From Verrucomicrobiia bacterium (GTDB lineage Bacteria > Verrucomicrobiota > Verrucomicrobiia > JABWAM01), in the NCBI GenBank assembly GCA_020849895.1, contig JADZFN010000007.1, positions 1-64,000 of the forward strand: a DNA stretch of 64,000 nt, read 5' to 3'. The position numbers and the translations under genes are program-made. The notes beneath the pieces were generated by a model. The model made no database searches, was not told the origin of the DNA, and saw nothing but the letters and a program-made list of their open reading frames with translations. This document shows positions 55,301 through 63,265 of this stretch, one piece after another; position 1 is the first letter of the stretch; each line of letters starts with the position of its first letter.

Positions 55301-56465
55301 CAGTGAGCTGGTCCCTGCCGCCGCGCTCGCTCTCCCCGCCGCGAAGACCGATCTCTGGGTCGAACGCTGGCGCCTCGTCTCCTCGCCCGTGTGGAACGTG
55401 ACCTTCTCCGGACTCGCCCCCGTAATGGAAGCGCAGGAGGAGCGGCTCGTTCCCGTCTGGCATCCATGGCCGGGCGAAACGGCCTCGCTCACGATCGCCC
55501 GTCCCGAAGCCGTACACGGTCCGACGATGACCCTCCACCGCGTCCGCCATGAGGTGAACCTCGGACGCCGCAGCCGCACCGCCTCGCTGCATCTCACCCT
55601 TCAATGCAGCATTGGCGAAGACCTCGTCCTGCAGCTCGATCCCGCAGCCGAGATCACCTCAATCCAGCGCGGCGGGACGAAGATCCCCATGCGTCGCGAA
55701 GGCGAGAAGCTCATCGTGCCTGTCCAGCCCGGCATGCAGGAGCTCGATCTGGCTTGGAAAGAGGCGAAAGCCCTCGGCGCGTGGGCTTTCGCCACGCGGA
55801 TCGGGATTCCCATCGAGGGCGCAAACGTCGCCACGATCCTTTCCCCACCCGGCGACCGCTGGATCCTCTGGACGCACGGTCCGCTCCGCGGCCCGGCCGT
55901 CCGTTTCTGGAGTGTCCTCGCGGGGGCGCTGGTCGCCGCATGGGCGCTCGGACGGCTGCCGCACTCGCCGCTCACCCGCCTCCAATGGGCGCTGCTCCTG
56001 GTGGGGCTCACCCAGGTCCACCTCGCAGGCGCGCTTGTTGTGGTCGGATGGTTCTTCCTTCTCGCCCGAAGAGGCGCGCCGACGGATGCGCGCGCGCCGG
56101 CGTGGCGCTTCAACCTTTTCCAGGTCTTTCTCGCGGCGACGACGGCGTGCGCGCTCATCATCCTGGTCGCCACCGTTTGCCAGGGGCTCCTCGGAAACCC
56201 CGAGATGTTCATCCTCGGAAACGGCTCCACGCCGCACGCGCTCAACTGGTATGCCGCGAAGGCGTCGGGCGCGTTGCCGCAGCCCGGAATGCTTTCGGTC
56301 TCGGTCTGGTTCTACCGGATCCTGATGCTGCTCTGGGCGCTCTGGCTTGCCCACTCGCTCATCCGCTGGCTGATCTGGGGCTGGAAACAATTCATCGCCG
56401 GCGGCGCGTGGCGCACCCGCATGAAACCTTCCGCCCCGCCCCCGATGCCTCCGAAAACAGCCTGA
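52374..56465 (+). CDS. Large uncharacterised membrane protein, internally duplicated
   Basis: A 1363-residue protein with a signal peptide (MKTFFVAIFGFTLSMASAQQ). A beta-rich region of about 440 residues is followed by hydrophobic segments near 460-560, a low-complexity linker, a segment near 690-705, and then a second signal-like stretch, AAAGLVAFGLAFGAANASAQ (about 723-743). A second beta-rich region and closing membrane segments (about 1175-1340) follow. The two halves share a pattern: ALPGDADLWPLNVKSDGQPI in the first, PLPGRFPAWSPLRVEMDGKP in the second, each followed by GAHRLSGEYRW or GVHRVKVEGLL. I do not recognise a named family. Extracytoplasmic beta domains suggest binding or sensing at the envelope. 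Confidence 0.7.
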   Translation: MKTFFVAIFGFTLSMASAQQKIPDALKPWEDWATWDAPHRGCPTAYNDPNRWFCACPSELSLQVDAKGGRFALAATAFHRAWFALPGDADLWPLNVKSDGQPIAVVEKNGRPSVQLEPGAHRLSGEYRWAEMPRKVRVPADCGIVALSVEGKAVVSSSWDGEGFLWLKRAVVEESNRDFLGVKVYRLLEDGIPMWLHTILELSVSGKSREVELGNPLPEGWRLASVESPIPIAVDELGNAKAQVRAGQWLVRLRAFRTEPSAELKLQSGARPAADRELVAFKADPEFRLIELRNAPPVDASQTTFPREWRQFPVYQWDLRTPIALVEKMRGSGLQSPKSLANTRELWLDERGGGYTYRDRLSGRMQSLWRLDAPLPLHLGSVKADGEGLLLTRNPKTGTTGVEVRTRNLQLEAVGVSDSVRKIPATGWNADMDTLALTLNLPPGWRLLALFGAEHVEGDWLTSWTLLDLFLLLVFSLAVYRLWGVRAGLLAFLAFGLTYHEAGSPRSTWLFLLAPLALLRVVPEGKMRKVLVGWKYLALVAFVFVLVPFAYRQIQSVIYPQLESVGGGRLLSGFARGRVATMGMEEGSASSGRASVSDEVAPAALPEAGPSSRERLSKRRSAPSLYAASPMHQRTRGDTEAGNLKQEAQAKIQTGPGIPDWHWRAISCHWNGPVAASQKITPVLLPPFARRLVVLAGLGLIFALLARLLEFRRMPRPKAPLRSSAAAGLVAFGLAFGAANASAQGFPDAQTLETLKQRLLKPADSYPHCADLSSVSLTVSDDRLTYEARVDAAIQTALPLPGRFPAWSPLRVEMDGKPETAVRRQDGYLWIVVPAGVHRVKVEGLLSGARDWEWNFLLKPRVLTIEAPGWNVTGLRKDGAPEAQVFFSRKQAGGDRQDAAYDRREFHALVVVDRTLEIGLTWKVRTRVTRLAAPGKAVAFQVPLLAGEQVLTANLSIRDNAAEVRLAANQREFTWDSELVPAAALALPAAKTDLWVERWRLVSSPVWNVTFSGLAPVMEAQEERLVPVWHPWPGETASLTIARPEAVHGPTMTLHRVRHEVNLGRRSRTASLHLTLQCSIGEDLVLQLDPAAEITSIQRGGTKIPMRREGEKLIVPVQPGMQELDLAWKEAKALGAWAFATRIGIPIEGANVATILSPPGDRWILWTHGPLRGPAVRFWSVLAGALVAAWALGRLPHSPLTRLQWALLLVGLTQVHLAGALVVVGWFFLLARRGAPTDARAPAWRFNLFQVFLAATTACALIILVATVCQGLLGNPEMFILGNGSTPHALNWYAAKASGALPQPGMLSVSVWFYRILMLLWALWLAHSLIRWLIWGWKQFIAGGAWRTRMKPSAPPPMPPKTA

Positions 56466-56570
56466 TCTCCGAAGGGCGGCGGAGAGCGTCGTTTGGTGCG
56501 CGAGGCCCGCCCGCCTGCGGAGGATCGGAGGGAATTTCGCAAAAACGCGGGCGGGGGTCGAAAATGGGCG

Positions 56571-56599
56571 TTGACGCCCGCCGGCGGCGGCACTATGTT
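56571..56599 (+). promoter_or_regulatory. Sigma70-type promoter for rplM-rpsI
   Basis: TTGACG (56571-56576), a 17-base spacer and TATGTT (56594-56599). The same -35 and spacing are seen at rpmH. The predicted start near 56606 gives a leader of about 10 bases before the ATG at 56616. Confidence 0.6.
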
Positions 56600-56615
56600 C
56601 ACCGCCCCTTTTCCA

Positions 56616-57047
56616 ATGAAGACTTCGTTTGCCAACCGGGAGAACGCCAAGCCGCGATGGTTCCTTGTGGACGCCGACGGCGTTGTCTTGGGCCGTTTAG
56701 CCTCGACCGTTGCCGACATCGTTCGCGGCAAGAACAAGCCCGATTTCACTCCGCACGCGGATACCGGCGACTTTGTGGTGGTCATCAACGCGCGCAAGGT
56801 CCGCCTGAGCGGCAAAAAAGAGACCCAGAAGACCTACACGACCTTCTCGACCTATGTTGGCGGCCAGAAAATCGAATCGGTGGAACGCGTTCGCGCCCGC
56901 CATCCCGAGCTCTTGATCGAGCGAGCCGTCAAGGGAATGGTCCCGCACACCCGCCTGGGCCGCGCCCAACTTCGCAAGCTCAAGGTGTACGCCGATGCCA
57001 CGCATCCCCATCAGGCGCAGCTGCTCGAAGCCCTCTCGATCTCGTAA
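56616..57047 (+). CDS. rplM: 50S ribosomal protein L13
   Basis: A 143-residue protein. WFLVDADGVVLGRLASTVAD at the N-terminus, then ADTGDFVVVINARKVRLSGK and GMVPHTRLGRAQLRKLKVYA, are L13 signatures. An in-frame ATG at 56595 lies inside the -10 box of the promoter, so 56616 (MKTSFANREN) is preferred. rpsI follows after 14 bases as usual. Confidence 0.97.
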   Translation: MKTSFANRENAKPRWFLVDADGVVLGRLASTVADIVRGKNKPDFTPHADTGDFVVVINARKVRLSGKKETQKTYTTFSTYVGGQKIESVERVRARHPELLIERAVKGMVPHTRLGRAQLRKLKVYADATHPHQAQLLEALSIS

Positions 57048-57061
57048 CCGCATCCCCCGCC

Positions 57062-57490
57062 ATGTCCGAAGCCTCGTCCAAACCGATCTCCTCCTCCACC
57101 GATTCCCGTGTGGTCCAGGCCACGGGCCGCCGCAAGACTTCCGTTGCGCGCGTCCGCCTGTTGCCCGGCAACGGCGAAGCAAAAGTCAACGGCCGGCGCT
57201 TCGAACAATACTTCCCCACCGAAGACCTCCAAAATCACGCGCTGGAATCGCTTCGCTCGGTCAGCCGCCAGAAACAGTTCAACCTCGACATCCGCACGAC
57301 GGGCGGCGGCCTCAACAGCCAGGCCGGCGCCGTCCGCCACGGCATCGCTCGCGCCCTGTTGCGCGCCGAACCCGACCTGCGGCCCGTTCTGAAGAAGGCC
57401 GGTTTTCTCACGCGGGACCCCCGCATGAAGGAGCGCAAGAAATCGGGTCAGCCCGGCGCGAGGCGACGCTTCCAGTTCAGCAAGCGTTGA
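57062..57490 (+). CDS. rpsI: 30S ribosomal protein S9
   Basis: A 142-residue protein. After a Ser-rich leader of about 18 residues come ATGRRKTSVARVRLLPGNGE, GGLNSQAGAVRHGIARALLR and the basic tail DPRMKERKKSGQPGARRRFQ with FSKR, the typical S9 ending that reaches the P-site tRNA. The leader (MSEASSKPISSSTDSR) is longer than in E. coli. It is coupled to rplM. Confidence 0.97.
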   Translation: MSEASSKPISSSTDSRVVQATGRRKTSVARVRLLPGNGEAKVNGRRFEQYFPTEDLQNHALESLRSVSRQKQFNLDIRTTGGGLNSQAGAVRHGIARALLRAEPDLRPVLKKAGFLTRDPRMKERKKSGQPGARRRFQFSKR

Positions 57491-57559
57491 TCCTTTTCCC
57501 CGTCCGCTCGGCGCCGCCCGCGCCCGCCGCGCCACGGGGCTCTTCCGACGCGACGCTTC

Positions 57560-58615
57560 ATGATCCGCGCAGCCATCATCGGCGCCAGCGGCTACTCGGG
57601 CGAGGAACTCGTCCGCCTTCTCCTCGGCCACCCGAAGGTCGCCTTGGTCGCCGTCACCTCCCGCCAAAAGGCCGGTCTCGCCCTGAGCAGGGTCTTTCCC
57701 CGGTTCGCCGGCCTCGCCGCGGCGCGTGGAATCCGTTTCCTCCAATCCGAACCCGGGGGCGTTCTCGCCGCGCTCGGCGCGGACCGGAAGCGCGCCGTCG
57801 TTTTTCTCGCCCTGCCTCACGGTGTCGCCGCGGAATGGGCCGTTCCTCTCGTGGAAGCGGGCGTGCGCGTCATTGACCTCAGTGCCGATTTTCGCCTCCG
57901 CTCCGCCGTCGCATACAAGGAGTTCTACGGACACGAGCATCCCGCGCCCGCCCTCTTGGAGAAGGCCGTCTACGGGCTTCCCGAGCTGCGCGGCGCCGAG
58001 GTGCGCCGCGCCCGTCTCGTCGCCAGCCCGGGTTGTTATCCCACCAGCATCCTCGTGCCGCTGGTCCCGCTTCTGCGGGCGGGGCTTCTGAAACCCGACG
58101 GCCTCGTGATCGCCAGTCTCAGCGGCGTCTCCGGCGCCGGCCGCAAAGTCGAGGAAACCGGCCTCTTTTGCGAGTGCCACGAGTCGATGCGCGCCTATGG
58201 CGTTCCGAAGCATCGCCATCTCTCCGAAATCGAGCAGGAGCTCACGCTCGCCGCGCGCCGCAAGGTGGTCGTCCAGTTCACTCCGCATCTCATACCGGTC
58301 AACCGCGGCATCCTGACCTCGATCGTCGCCGTGCCCGCAAAACCCGTGGCAAAGACCGCCGCCCTCATCGAAGCCTCTTGGGCGCGCGCCTACGCCCGAT
58401 CCCCCTTCATCCGCCGCCTCGGCGCCGACGCGCTTCCGGACACGAAGAACGTCGTCGGCACCAACTTCGTCGAAATCGCCTGCCGCGTGGACCCGCGCAC
58501 GGGGCGCGCGCTGATCTTCTCCGCCGAAGACAATCTGACCAAGGGCGCCGCCGGCCAGGCCGTCCAGTCCATGAACCTCATGTTCGGCCTTCCCGAAACG
58601 GAAGGGTTGCTGTGA
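57560..58615 (+). CDS. argC: N-acetyl-gamma-glutamyl-phosphate reductase
   Basis: A 351-residue enzyme that makes N-acetylglutamate semialdehyde from acetylglutamyl phosphate with NADPH. The Rossmann motif is AIIGASGYSGEELVRLL, the catalytic Cys159 is in VASPGCYPTS, and PHLIPVNRGILTSI with NLTKGAAGQAVQSMNLM are the family signatures. Normal length. It opens the argC-argJ-argB-argD run and overlaps the argJ GTG by 4 bases. Confidence 0.97.
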   Translation: MIRAAIIGASGYSGEELVRLLLGHPKVALVAVTSRQKAGLALSRVFPRFAGLAAARGIRFLQSEPGGVLAALGADRKRAVVFLALPHGVAAEWAVPLVEAGVRVIDLSADFRLRSAVAYKEFYGHEHPAPALLEKAVYGLPELRGAEVRRARLVASPGCYPTSILVPLVPLLRAGLLKPDGLVIASLSGVSGAGRKVEETGLFCECHESMRAYGVPKHRHLSEIEQELTLAARRKVVVQFTPHLIPVNRGILTSIVAVPAKPVAKTAALIEASWARAYARSPFIRRLGADALPDTKNVVGTNFVEIACRVDPRTGRALIFSAEDNLTKGAAGQAVQSMNLMFGLPETEGLL

Positions 58616-59850
58616 GCCGCCGCGTGTTTCGCAGAGTCGAAGAAGGCGTTTGCGCAGCGGCGGGATTTCGCGCCGCCGGCGTCGCCGCCGGAATCAAGAA
58701 AACCGGCAAACTCGACCTCTCCCTCGTGGTTTCCGACCGCCCCTGCGCGTGGGCAGGGACCTTCACGACCAACGCCGTGAAGGCCGCCCCCGTCCTTTTC
58801 GATCTCGCGCTGCCGCGCGCCCGTTCCGTACGCGGGATCGTCGCCAACAGCGGCAACGCCAACGCCTGTACGGGCGCGCAGGGCCTTCGCGACGCGGTGC
58901 GCATGGACGCCCTCGCCCGGGAAGCCGCCGGGAGCGCGTCCATCCCGTTCCTTATCGCCTCCACGGGGCGGATTGGCGGCCTCCTCCCCATGGCGAAGGT
59001 TGCCGCCGGCCTCCGCACCGCCGCCGCGCGTCTTTCTCGCGATGACCTCGCCGCCGCGCGGGCGATCATGACCACCGACACCTTTCCGAAACGCGCCGCG
59101 GCGGAAATTCGCGTCGGGGGGCGCGTCGTGCGCATCGGCGGAATGGCCAAGGGCGCCGGCATGATCTGCCCCGGCATGAGCCGCACCGGACGCCGTCCCG
59201 CGCTTCACGCCACGATGCTCGCCTTCCTTGCCACCGACGCCGCAATCGCCCCCGCGCCGCTCCAGCGTTGCCTCGAACGGGCGGTCGCCCGCTCGTTCAA
59301 CCGCATCAGCGTGGACGGCGACATGAGCACCAACGACACGGTGCTCCTTCTCGCCAACGGTGCCGCCGGCGCGCCGGCGCTTCGCGACGGCAGTCGCGCC
59401 CTCGCGGATTTTCAGGCCGCGCTCGACGACGTGACCCTCCGCCTCGCACAAGGGATCGTGCGGGATGGCGAGGGGATCTCGAAGGTCGTCACCGTCGTCG
59501 TGGAGGGCGCCGCCTCGGCGGCCGATGCGGAACGCGCCGTCCGCGCCATCGGGAACTCCATCCTCGTCAAATGCTCTTGGTGCGGCGAGGACCCGAACTG
59601 GGGTCGCCTCTTCGATGCGGCAGGCTATTCCGGCGCCCGTCTGAACCTTGAAAATCTTTCGGTGCATTACGACGGCGTTCCGCTCGTCCTTCGCAGCCGC
59701 AGGCTCACCGCGAACGCGCGCCGTGCGTGCGCCGTCCTCAAAAAGCCCGCGTTCACCGTGCGCTGCGGCCTGGGCGTCGGACGTTTTTCTGCGGTTTTTT
59801 ACACAACGGACTTGACTGAAAAATACGTGGAACTCAACAAAGGCGAGTAG
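58612..59850 (+). CDS. argJ: Ornithine acetyltransferase (bifunctional ArgJ)
   Basis: A 412-residue self-cleaving enzyme from a GTG overlapping the argC stop. It moves the acetyl group from acetylornithine to glutamate. Signatures: AGTFTTNAVKAAPV, NSGNANACTGAQG, MAKGAGMICPGM, and the autocleavage site in LHATMLAFLATDA (between Ala and Thr). VKCSWCGEDPNWGRLFDAAG and a final YTTDLTEKYVELNKGE follow, the latter the standard C-terminal region. Its presence means the pathway recycles acetyl groups, so argE is not needed. Confidence 0.96.
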   Translation: MSRRVFRRVEEGVCAAAGFRAAGVAAGIKKTGKLDLSLVVSDRPCAWAGTFTTNAVKAAPVLFDLALPRARSVRGIVANSGNANACTGAQGLRDAVRMDALAREAAGSASIPFLIASTGRIGGLLPMAKVAAGLRTAAARLSRDDLAAARAIMTTDTFPKRAAAEIRVGGRVVRIGGMAKGAGMICPGMSRTGRRPALHATMLAFLATDAAIAPAPLQRCLERAVARSFNRISVDGDMSTNDTVLLLANGAAGAPALRDGSRALADFQAALDDVTLRLAQGIVRDGEGISKVVTVVVEGAASAADAERAVRAIGNSILVKCSWCGEDPNWGRLFDAAGYSGARLNLENLSVHYDGVPLVLRSRRLTANARRACAVLKKPAFTVRCGLGVGRFSAVFYTTDLTEKYVELNKGE

Positions 59851-59885
59851 ATCCCCGCTCCATCCCCTTCTTCCCCCATCTTCTC

Positions 59886-60758
59886 ATGGACCCCCTCCAC
59901 GCCAAGGCGCAAACCATCGCCGATATCCTCCCTCACCTCCGCGCCGTCGAAAACACCCTCTTCGTCCTGAAATACGGCGGCAGCGTCATTGAGGAGGCCG
60001 TCTACGCGGAGAGCATCCTCCACGATGTGGCCTTTCTCCGCCACGCCGGCATGAGCGTCGTCATCGTTCACGGTGGCGGAAAGGCGATCTCCAACAAGAT
60101 GCGCGAACAGGGGATCACCCCGAAGTTCGTCAACGGCCTGCGCTATACCGACAAGAAGACGATCTCGATCGTCGAGTCCGTGCTTGCCCACGCGATCAAT
60201 CCTCCGATCGTCGAAGGCCTCCGCGCCAAGGGCGTCAAGGCCGACGGCCTCTCGGGCAAAAAGGTGCTGACCGCCCGGAAACTGACCGCCTCCTCCCCGG
60301 ACGGCAAGGGCAAGGTAGACCTCGGATTCGTCGGGGAAATTACCCGCGTGGCCGCGCCCAAACTCCAGGCGCTCCTCAAAAAGGGCGTCGTCCCCGTGAT
60401 CACCCCCGTCGCCGCCGGACCTGGTGGCGTCTCGCTCAACATCAATGCCGACCTCGCGGCCGCGCGGATCGCCGCCGACCTGCGCGCCACCCACCTCGTC
60501 TTCCTCAGCGACGTCAATGGCATCCTCGAGGATCCGCAGCATCCCGATTCCACGCTCGCCAAGGTCTCGCAGACCGATCTGACCGGCCTCTGCAACACGG
60601 GGGTCATCTCGGGCGGAATGCTTCCGAAGGTCACGGCCTCCATCGAGGCCCTGAAGAAGGGCGTCCGTCGCGTCAAGTTCCTCAACGGGCAGGTCGCTCA
60701 TTGTCTGCTGGCCGACTTCTTCCTCGAACCGAAGATGGGCACCGAAATCGTGCTGTAG
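59886..60758 (+). CDS. argB: Acetylglutamate kinase
   Basis: A 290-residue kinase. LFVLKYGGSVIEEA, MSVVIVHGGGKAISNKMREQ and NINADLAAARIAADLRATHL are family motifs; LSDVNGILED and GVISGGMLPKVTASIEALKK follow. It has an N-terminal helix of about 25 residues (MDPLHAKAQTIADILPHLRA), the form found in arginine-inhibited hexameric enzymes, so feedback control by arginine is likely. Note that the usual KYGGNAM reads KYGGSVI. It is 35 bases after argJ. Confidence 0.96.
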   Translation: MDPLHAKAQTIADILPHLRAVENTLFVLKYGGSVIEEAVYAESILHDVAFLRHAGMSVVIVHGGGKAISNKMREQGITPKFVNGLRYTDKKTISIVESVLAHAINPPIVEGLRAKGVKADGLSGKKVLTARKLTASSPDGKGKVDLGFVGEITRVAAPKLQALLKKGVVPVITPVAAGPGGVSLNINADLAAARIAADLRATHLVFLSDVNGILEDPQHPDSTLAKVSQTDLTGLCNTGVISGGMLPKVTASIEALKKGVRRVKFLNGQVAHCLLADFFLEPKMGTEIVL

Positions 60759-60848
60759 GGCGACGCCTCGGCCCGCGGTGTGGGGAAGGCGGCGTACGGA
60801 TCGGCTTTTTCACTTCAGCCCTTTCGAAAGGTTTCATTTTCCCTCGCC

Positions 60849-62087
60849 ATGATCACCCCCGAGATCCTCGCCGCGCACGAGCGCTTCGTCATCTCGACCT
60901 ACGGACGTTTTCCCCTCGCTTTCGTCCGCGGGCGCGGCGCACGCCTCTGGGACGCCGAAGGCCGCGAGTATCTTGATTTCGCCGCGGGAATCGGCGTCGG
61001 ATCGCTCGGTCACGCGCACCCGGCCCTCGTTGAGGCGATCGCCCGCCAGGCCGCCACGCTGCTTCACGTTTCCAACCTGTATCATACCGAATCCCAGGCG
61101 CGCGTTGCAGAACGCGTCGCCGCCCAGCTCGGCGGCGGCCGCTGCTTCTTTGCCAACAGCGGCGCCGAGGCCAACGAGGCGCTCTACAAGCTTGCACGGA
61201 AGTTTGGCCATGCCACCGGCCGCTACGAGATCCTCACCGCCGTCAACTCCTTCCACGGACGCACCCTCGCCGGCATCTCCGCCACGGGGCAGGACAAGAT
61301 TAAAAAGGGGTTCGAGCCGATGGTCGAGGGGTTCCGCCACGTCCCTTTCCACGATCTCGCGGCCGTGGAAACCGCCGTCTCCGACAAGACCGTCGCCATC
61401 CTCTTCGAAGGGGTGCAGGGCGAGAGCGGCATCCATCCCGCCACGGCAGACGATCTCCTCGGCCTGCGCGATCTCTGCAATCGCCGGGGACTTCTGCTGA
61501 TGCTGGACGCTGTGCAGGATGGGATGTTCCGCACGGGGCGTTTCCAAAGCTGGCAGCGCCTCCTCGAAGGATCGCGCGACCCGCGCGCCGCGGCCTTCCT
61601 GCCCGACGCCCTCTCGATGGCCAAGGGGATCGCCGGCGGCGTGCCGATGGGCCTCGCCTGGGCGCGCGCCCCGTACGACGCCCTCCTCGGTCCCGGCTCG
61701 CACGGCTCCACATTCGGTGGCGCTCCGCTCGCGTGCGCCGCGGCGCTCGCCGTCTTTGACACCATCGAACGCGAAGGGCTTGCCGATCACGCCCGCCGCA
61801 TGGGCGAACGCCTCCTTGCGGGACTGCGGGCGCTCGCTTCGCCGCGCGTGGCCGCCGTGCGCGGCCTCGGTCTCATGATCGGCGTCGAACTGAAGAAAGA
61901 CATCCCTGCGCTGACAAGCGAAGGCAAGCTTCCCTCCGCCCTTTTCGTCGCGAAACTGCACGCCTTGGGCCTGCTCGCCGTGCCCGCCGGGGCGCAGACG
62001 ATCCGATTCCTCCCTCCGCTCAACGTGACGGCCGACGAGTGCGACGAGGCGATCGCCACGCTCGCTCGCGCCCTCGCCGCCCTCTGA
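60849..62087 (+). CDS. argD: Acetylornithine aminotransferase
   Basis: A 412-residue class III PLP aminotransferase. EYLDFAAGIGVGSLGHAHPA, FFANSGAEANEALYKLARKF, SFHGRTLAGISATGQ and SMAKGIAGGVPMGLAWA (with the Schiff-base Lys) are standard. The motif normally DEVQTGMGRTG reads DAVQDGMFRTG: the Asp contacting PLP is kept but Glu is Ala and Thr is Asp. It lies 90 bases after argB, so it may have its own expression. The 3' end overlaps the toxin gene on the other strand by 68 bases. Confidence 0.92.
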   Translation: MITPEILAAHERFVISTYGRFPLAFVRGRGARLWDAEGREYLDFAAGIGVGSLGHAHPALVEAIARQAATLLHVSNLYHTESQARVAERVAAQLGGGRCFFANSGAEANEALYKLARKFGHATGRYEILTAVNSFHGRTLAGISATGQDKIKKGFEPMVEGFRHVPFHDLAAVETAVSDKTVAILFEGVQGESGIHPATADDLLGLRDLCNRRGLLLMLDAVQDGMFRTGRFQSWQRLLEGSRDPRAAAFLPDALSMAKGIAGGVPMGLAWARAPYDALLGPGSHGSTFGGAPLACAAALAVFDTIEREGLADHARRMGERLLAGLRALASPRVAAVRGLGLMIGVELKKDIPALTSEGKLPSALFVAKLHALGLLAVPAGAQTIRFLPPLNVTADECDEAIATLARALAAL

Positions 62088-62853
62088 CGGAGGAGGAGAC
62101 ACGTTGGCCCGCCATCTTTGCGTTGCGTCGCGCGGTCCTCACGGCCAGTTGAGGGCCTAACCGGGAACGGGAAATGGGGTCCCGCCGGCACGCGGCGGTG
62201 ATCCACGTGATCAACGCCGGCGCGCGCCGCTCAAGCCAGCGGCGCTGCGCCGCGGTCAGGCTTTCTTTGGTCCCTTCCCCCTCGGTGGTTTCAAGAAGGC
62301 GGTGGATCGCAGCGAGGAGTTCGCCCGCCTCTTGGTGTTCAGCCAGGCCTTCCAACGCCGACCGGAACTCGGCGGGATACAATTCATGCAAGCAAGTCAG
62401 GTCGAACAGATCCGTCGGCTCGCGCCGGTCCACCACGCACTGCAACTTCTCGCGTACCAGGTCGGCGGGCGAAAGAATCGGGCAGCGCAGGTTTGAGTCG
62501 TAGAACAACTGGATCGGCCGCCAGATCTTGCCGATCTCGATCTTGATTTCGCGGGTTGTCGGATACTCGATGAAGATCTCGCAAAAGTGTTCGCCACGAC
62601 GCGCGATCCGGTGACGAATCTTTTGGCGTTCGCAGGAGCGGACAATCTCCATTAACGCCGCGTAGCTGGAAACCTCCTCGCGCGTGGAGAACACATCCAC
62701 GTCGCGGCTCACCCGGGCGGCCTGCGGATGCCTCAGGGTGAGCCACGCGCCACCGCCCAGGGCATAGTGCTCTCGAATCAAGGGGTGGCGGAACACCCAG
62801 CGAGCGAGCCGCTCAATGTCATGGCGGTCCGGAAGATCAGGCGCGATGCGCAT
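62020..62853 (-). CDS. AbiEii-type nucleotidyltransferase toxin
   Basis: A 277-residue protein. The nucleotidyltransferase core is visible as YALGGGAWLTLRHP (Gly33-Gly35), then ARVSRDVDVFS with Ser49 and the metal-binding Asp51 and Asp53, then REIKIEIGKI and SPADLVREKLQC with TDLFDL, the order found in AbiEii/AbiGii toxins. Such toxins transfer nucleotides to targets such as tRNA and block growth or phage. The start overlaps the end of the helix-turn-helix gene by 17 bases. The C-terminal about 45 residues are Arg-rich and run into argD, so the true end may be decayed or recently fused. Confidence 0.8.
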   Translation of the reverse strand: MRIAPDLPDRHDIERLARWVFRHPLIREHYALGGGAWLTLRHPQAARVSRDVDVFSTREEVSSYAALMEIVRSCERQKIRHRIARRGEHFCEIFIEYPTTREIKIEIGKIWRPIQLFYDSNLRCPILSPADLVREKLQCVVDRREPTDLFDLTCLHELYPAEFRSALEGLAEHQEAGELLAAIHRLLETTEGEGTKESLTAAQRRWLERRAPALITWITAACRRDPISRSRLGPQLAVRTARRNAKMAGQRVSSSVRGRRGRERAWRSPRRTRRPSR

Positions 62854-63235
62854 AAAGTTCCTCGACCATTGCCTTGCGAACCCGCCGCTCCAGACGCGTC
62901 CGCCCGGCGTGCGCGAACGCCGCCGCGCCCTGTCGGGACACCCACTGCGGCATCGCGGTCGGGTCGCGAGTCGCCAGGAGACGGGCGCGCGCTTCTTCGG
63001 GCGGCAAGACGGCTTCCCTCCAAAAAACCGAGGGGTCCGGTCGCCGCGGTCGCCCTCGGCGATGGCTCGCCAGCGTGGTCCGAAAACGCTCAAGCGAGAC
63101 GACGGGAATGAGCCAGCATCGCCCCTTCCGCCGGCTGCCAACGAGGCGCCCCTCGCGGCAATAGCGGGCGATGAGTTCGAGGCTCCGTCCCAGGGCCCGC
63201 GCGGCTTCCGTGGCGGTGTAGAGCTCCATGGCCAT
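62837..63235 (-). CDS. Helix-turn-helix antitoxin partner of the AbiEii-like toxin
   Basis: A 132-residue protein starting MAMELYTATEAARALGRSLE, then LIARYCREGRLVGSRRKGRC and WLIPVVSLERF, an excisionase/MerR-like helix-turn-helix. The remaining about 75 residues are helical, ending RTRLERRVRKAMVEELYAHRA. Its place before a nucleotidyltransferase toxin with overlapping frames, and the palindrome at its promoter, indicate an autoregulating antitoxin. It differs from the usual winged-helix AbiEi. ATG 63229 is an alternative start two codons later. Confidence 0.7.
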   Translation of the reverse strand: MAMELYTATEAARALGRSLELIARYCREGRLVGSRRKGRCWLIPVVSLERFRTTLASHRRGRPRRPDPSVFWREAVLPPEEARARLLATRDPTAMPQWVSRQGAAAFAHAGRTRLERRVRKAMVEELYAHRA

Positions 63236-63236
63236 T

Positions 63237-63265
63237 AAATATACAGAATCACGTATATTTTACAA
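63237..63265 (-). promoter_or_regulatory. Promoter with overlapping palindromic operator of the toxin-antitoxin pair
   Basis: On the minus strand TTGTAA (plus 63260-63265), a 16-base spacer and TATATT (plus 63238-63243). The perfect 8-base arms AAATATAC (63237-63244) and GTATATTT (63253-63260) span both boxes, so a bound dimer would block the polymerase. The antitoxin ATG follows the -10 after two bases, implying a leaderless message or use of the second ATG at 63229. Confidence 0.65.

Noticed and set aside
52182..55604. Long minus-strand open frame in phase with the cysteine desulfurase, upstream of it
   Set aside because: It is antisense to the giant membrane protein, and NifS/IscS enzymes begin at the MKLSPKDLVYLDNNA start used here.
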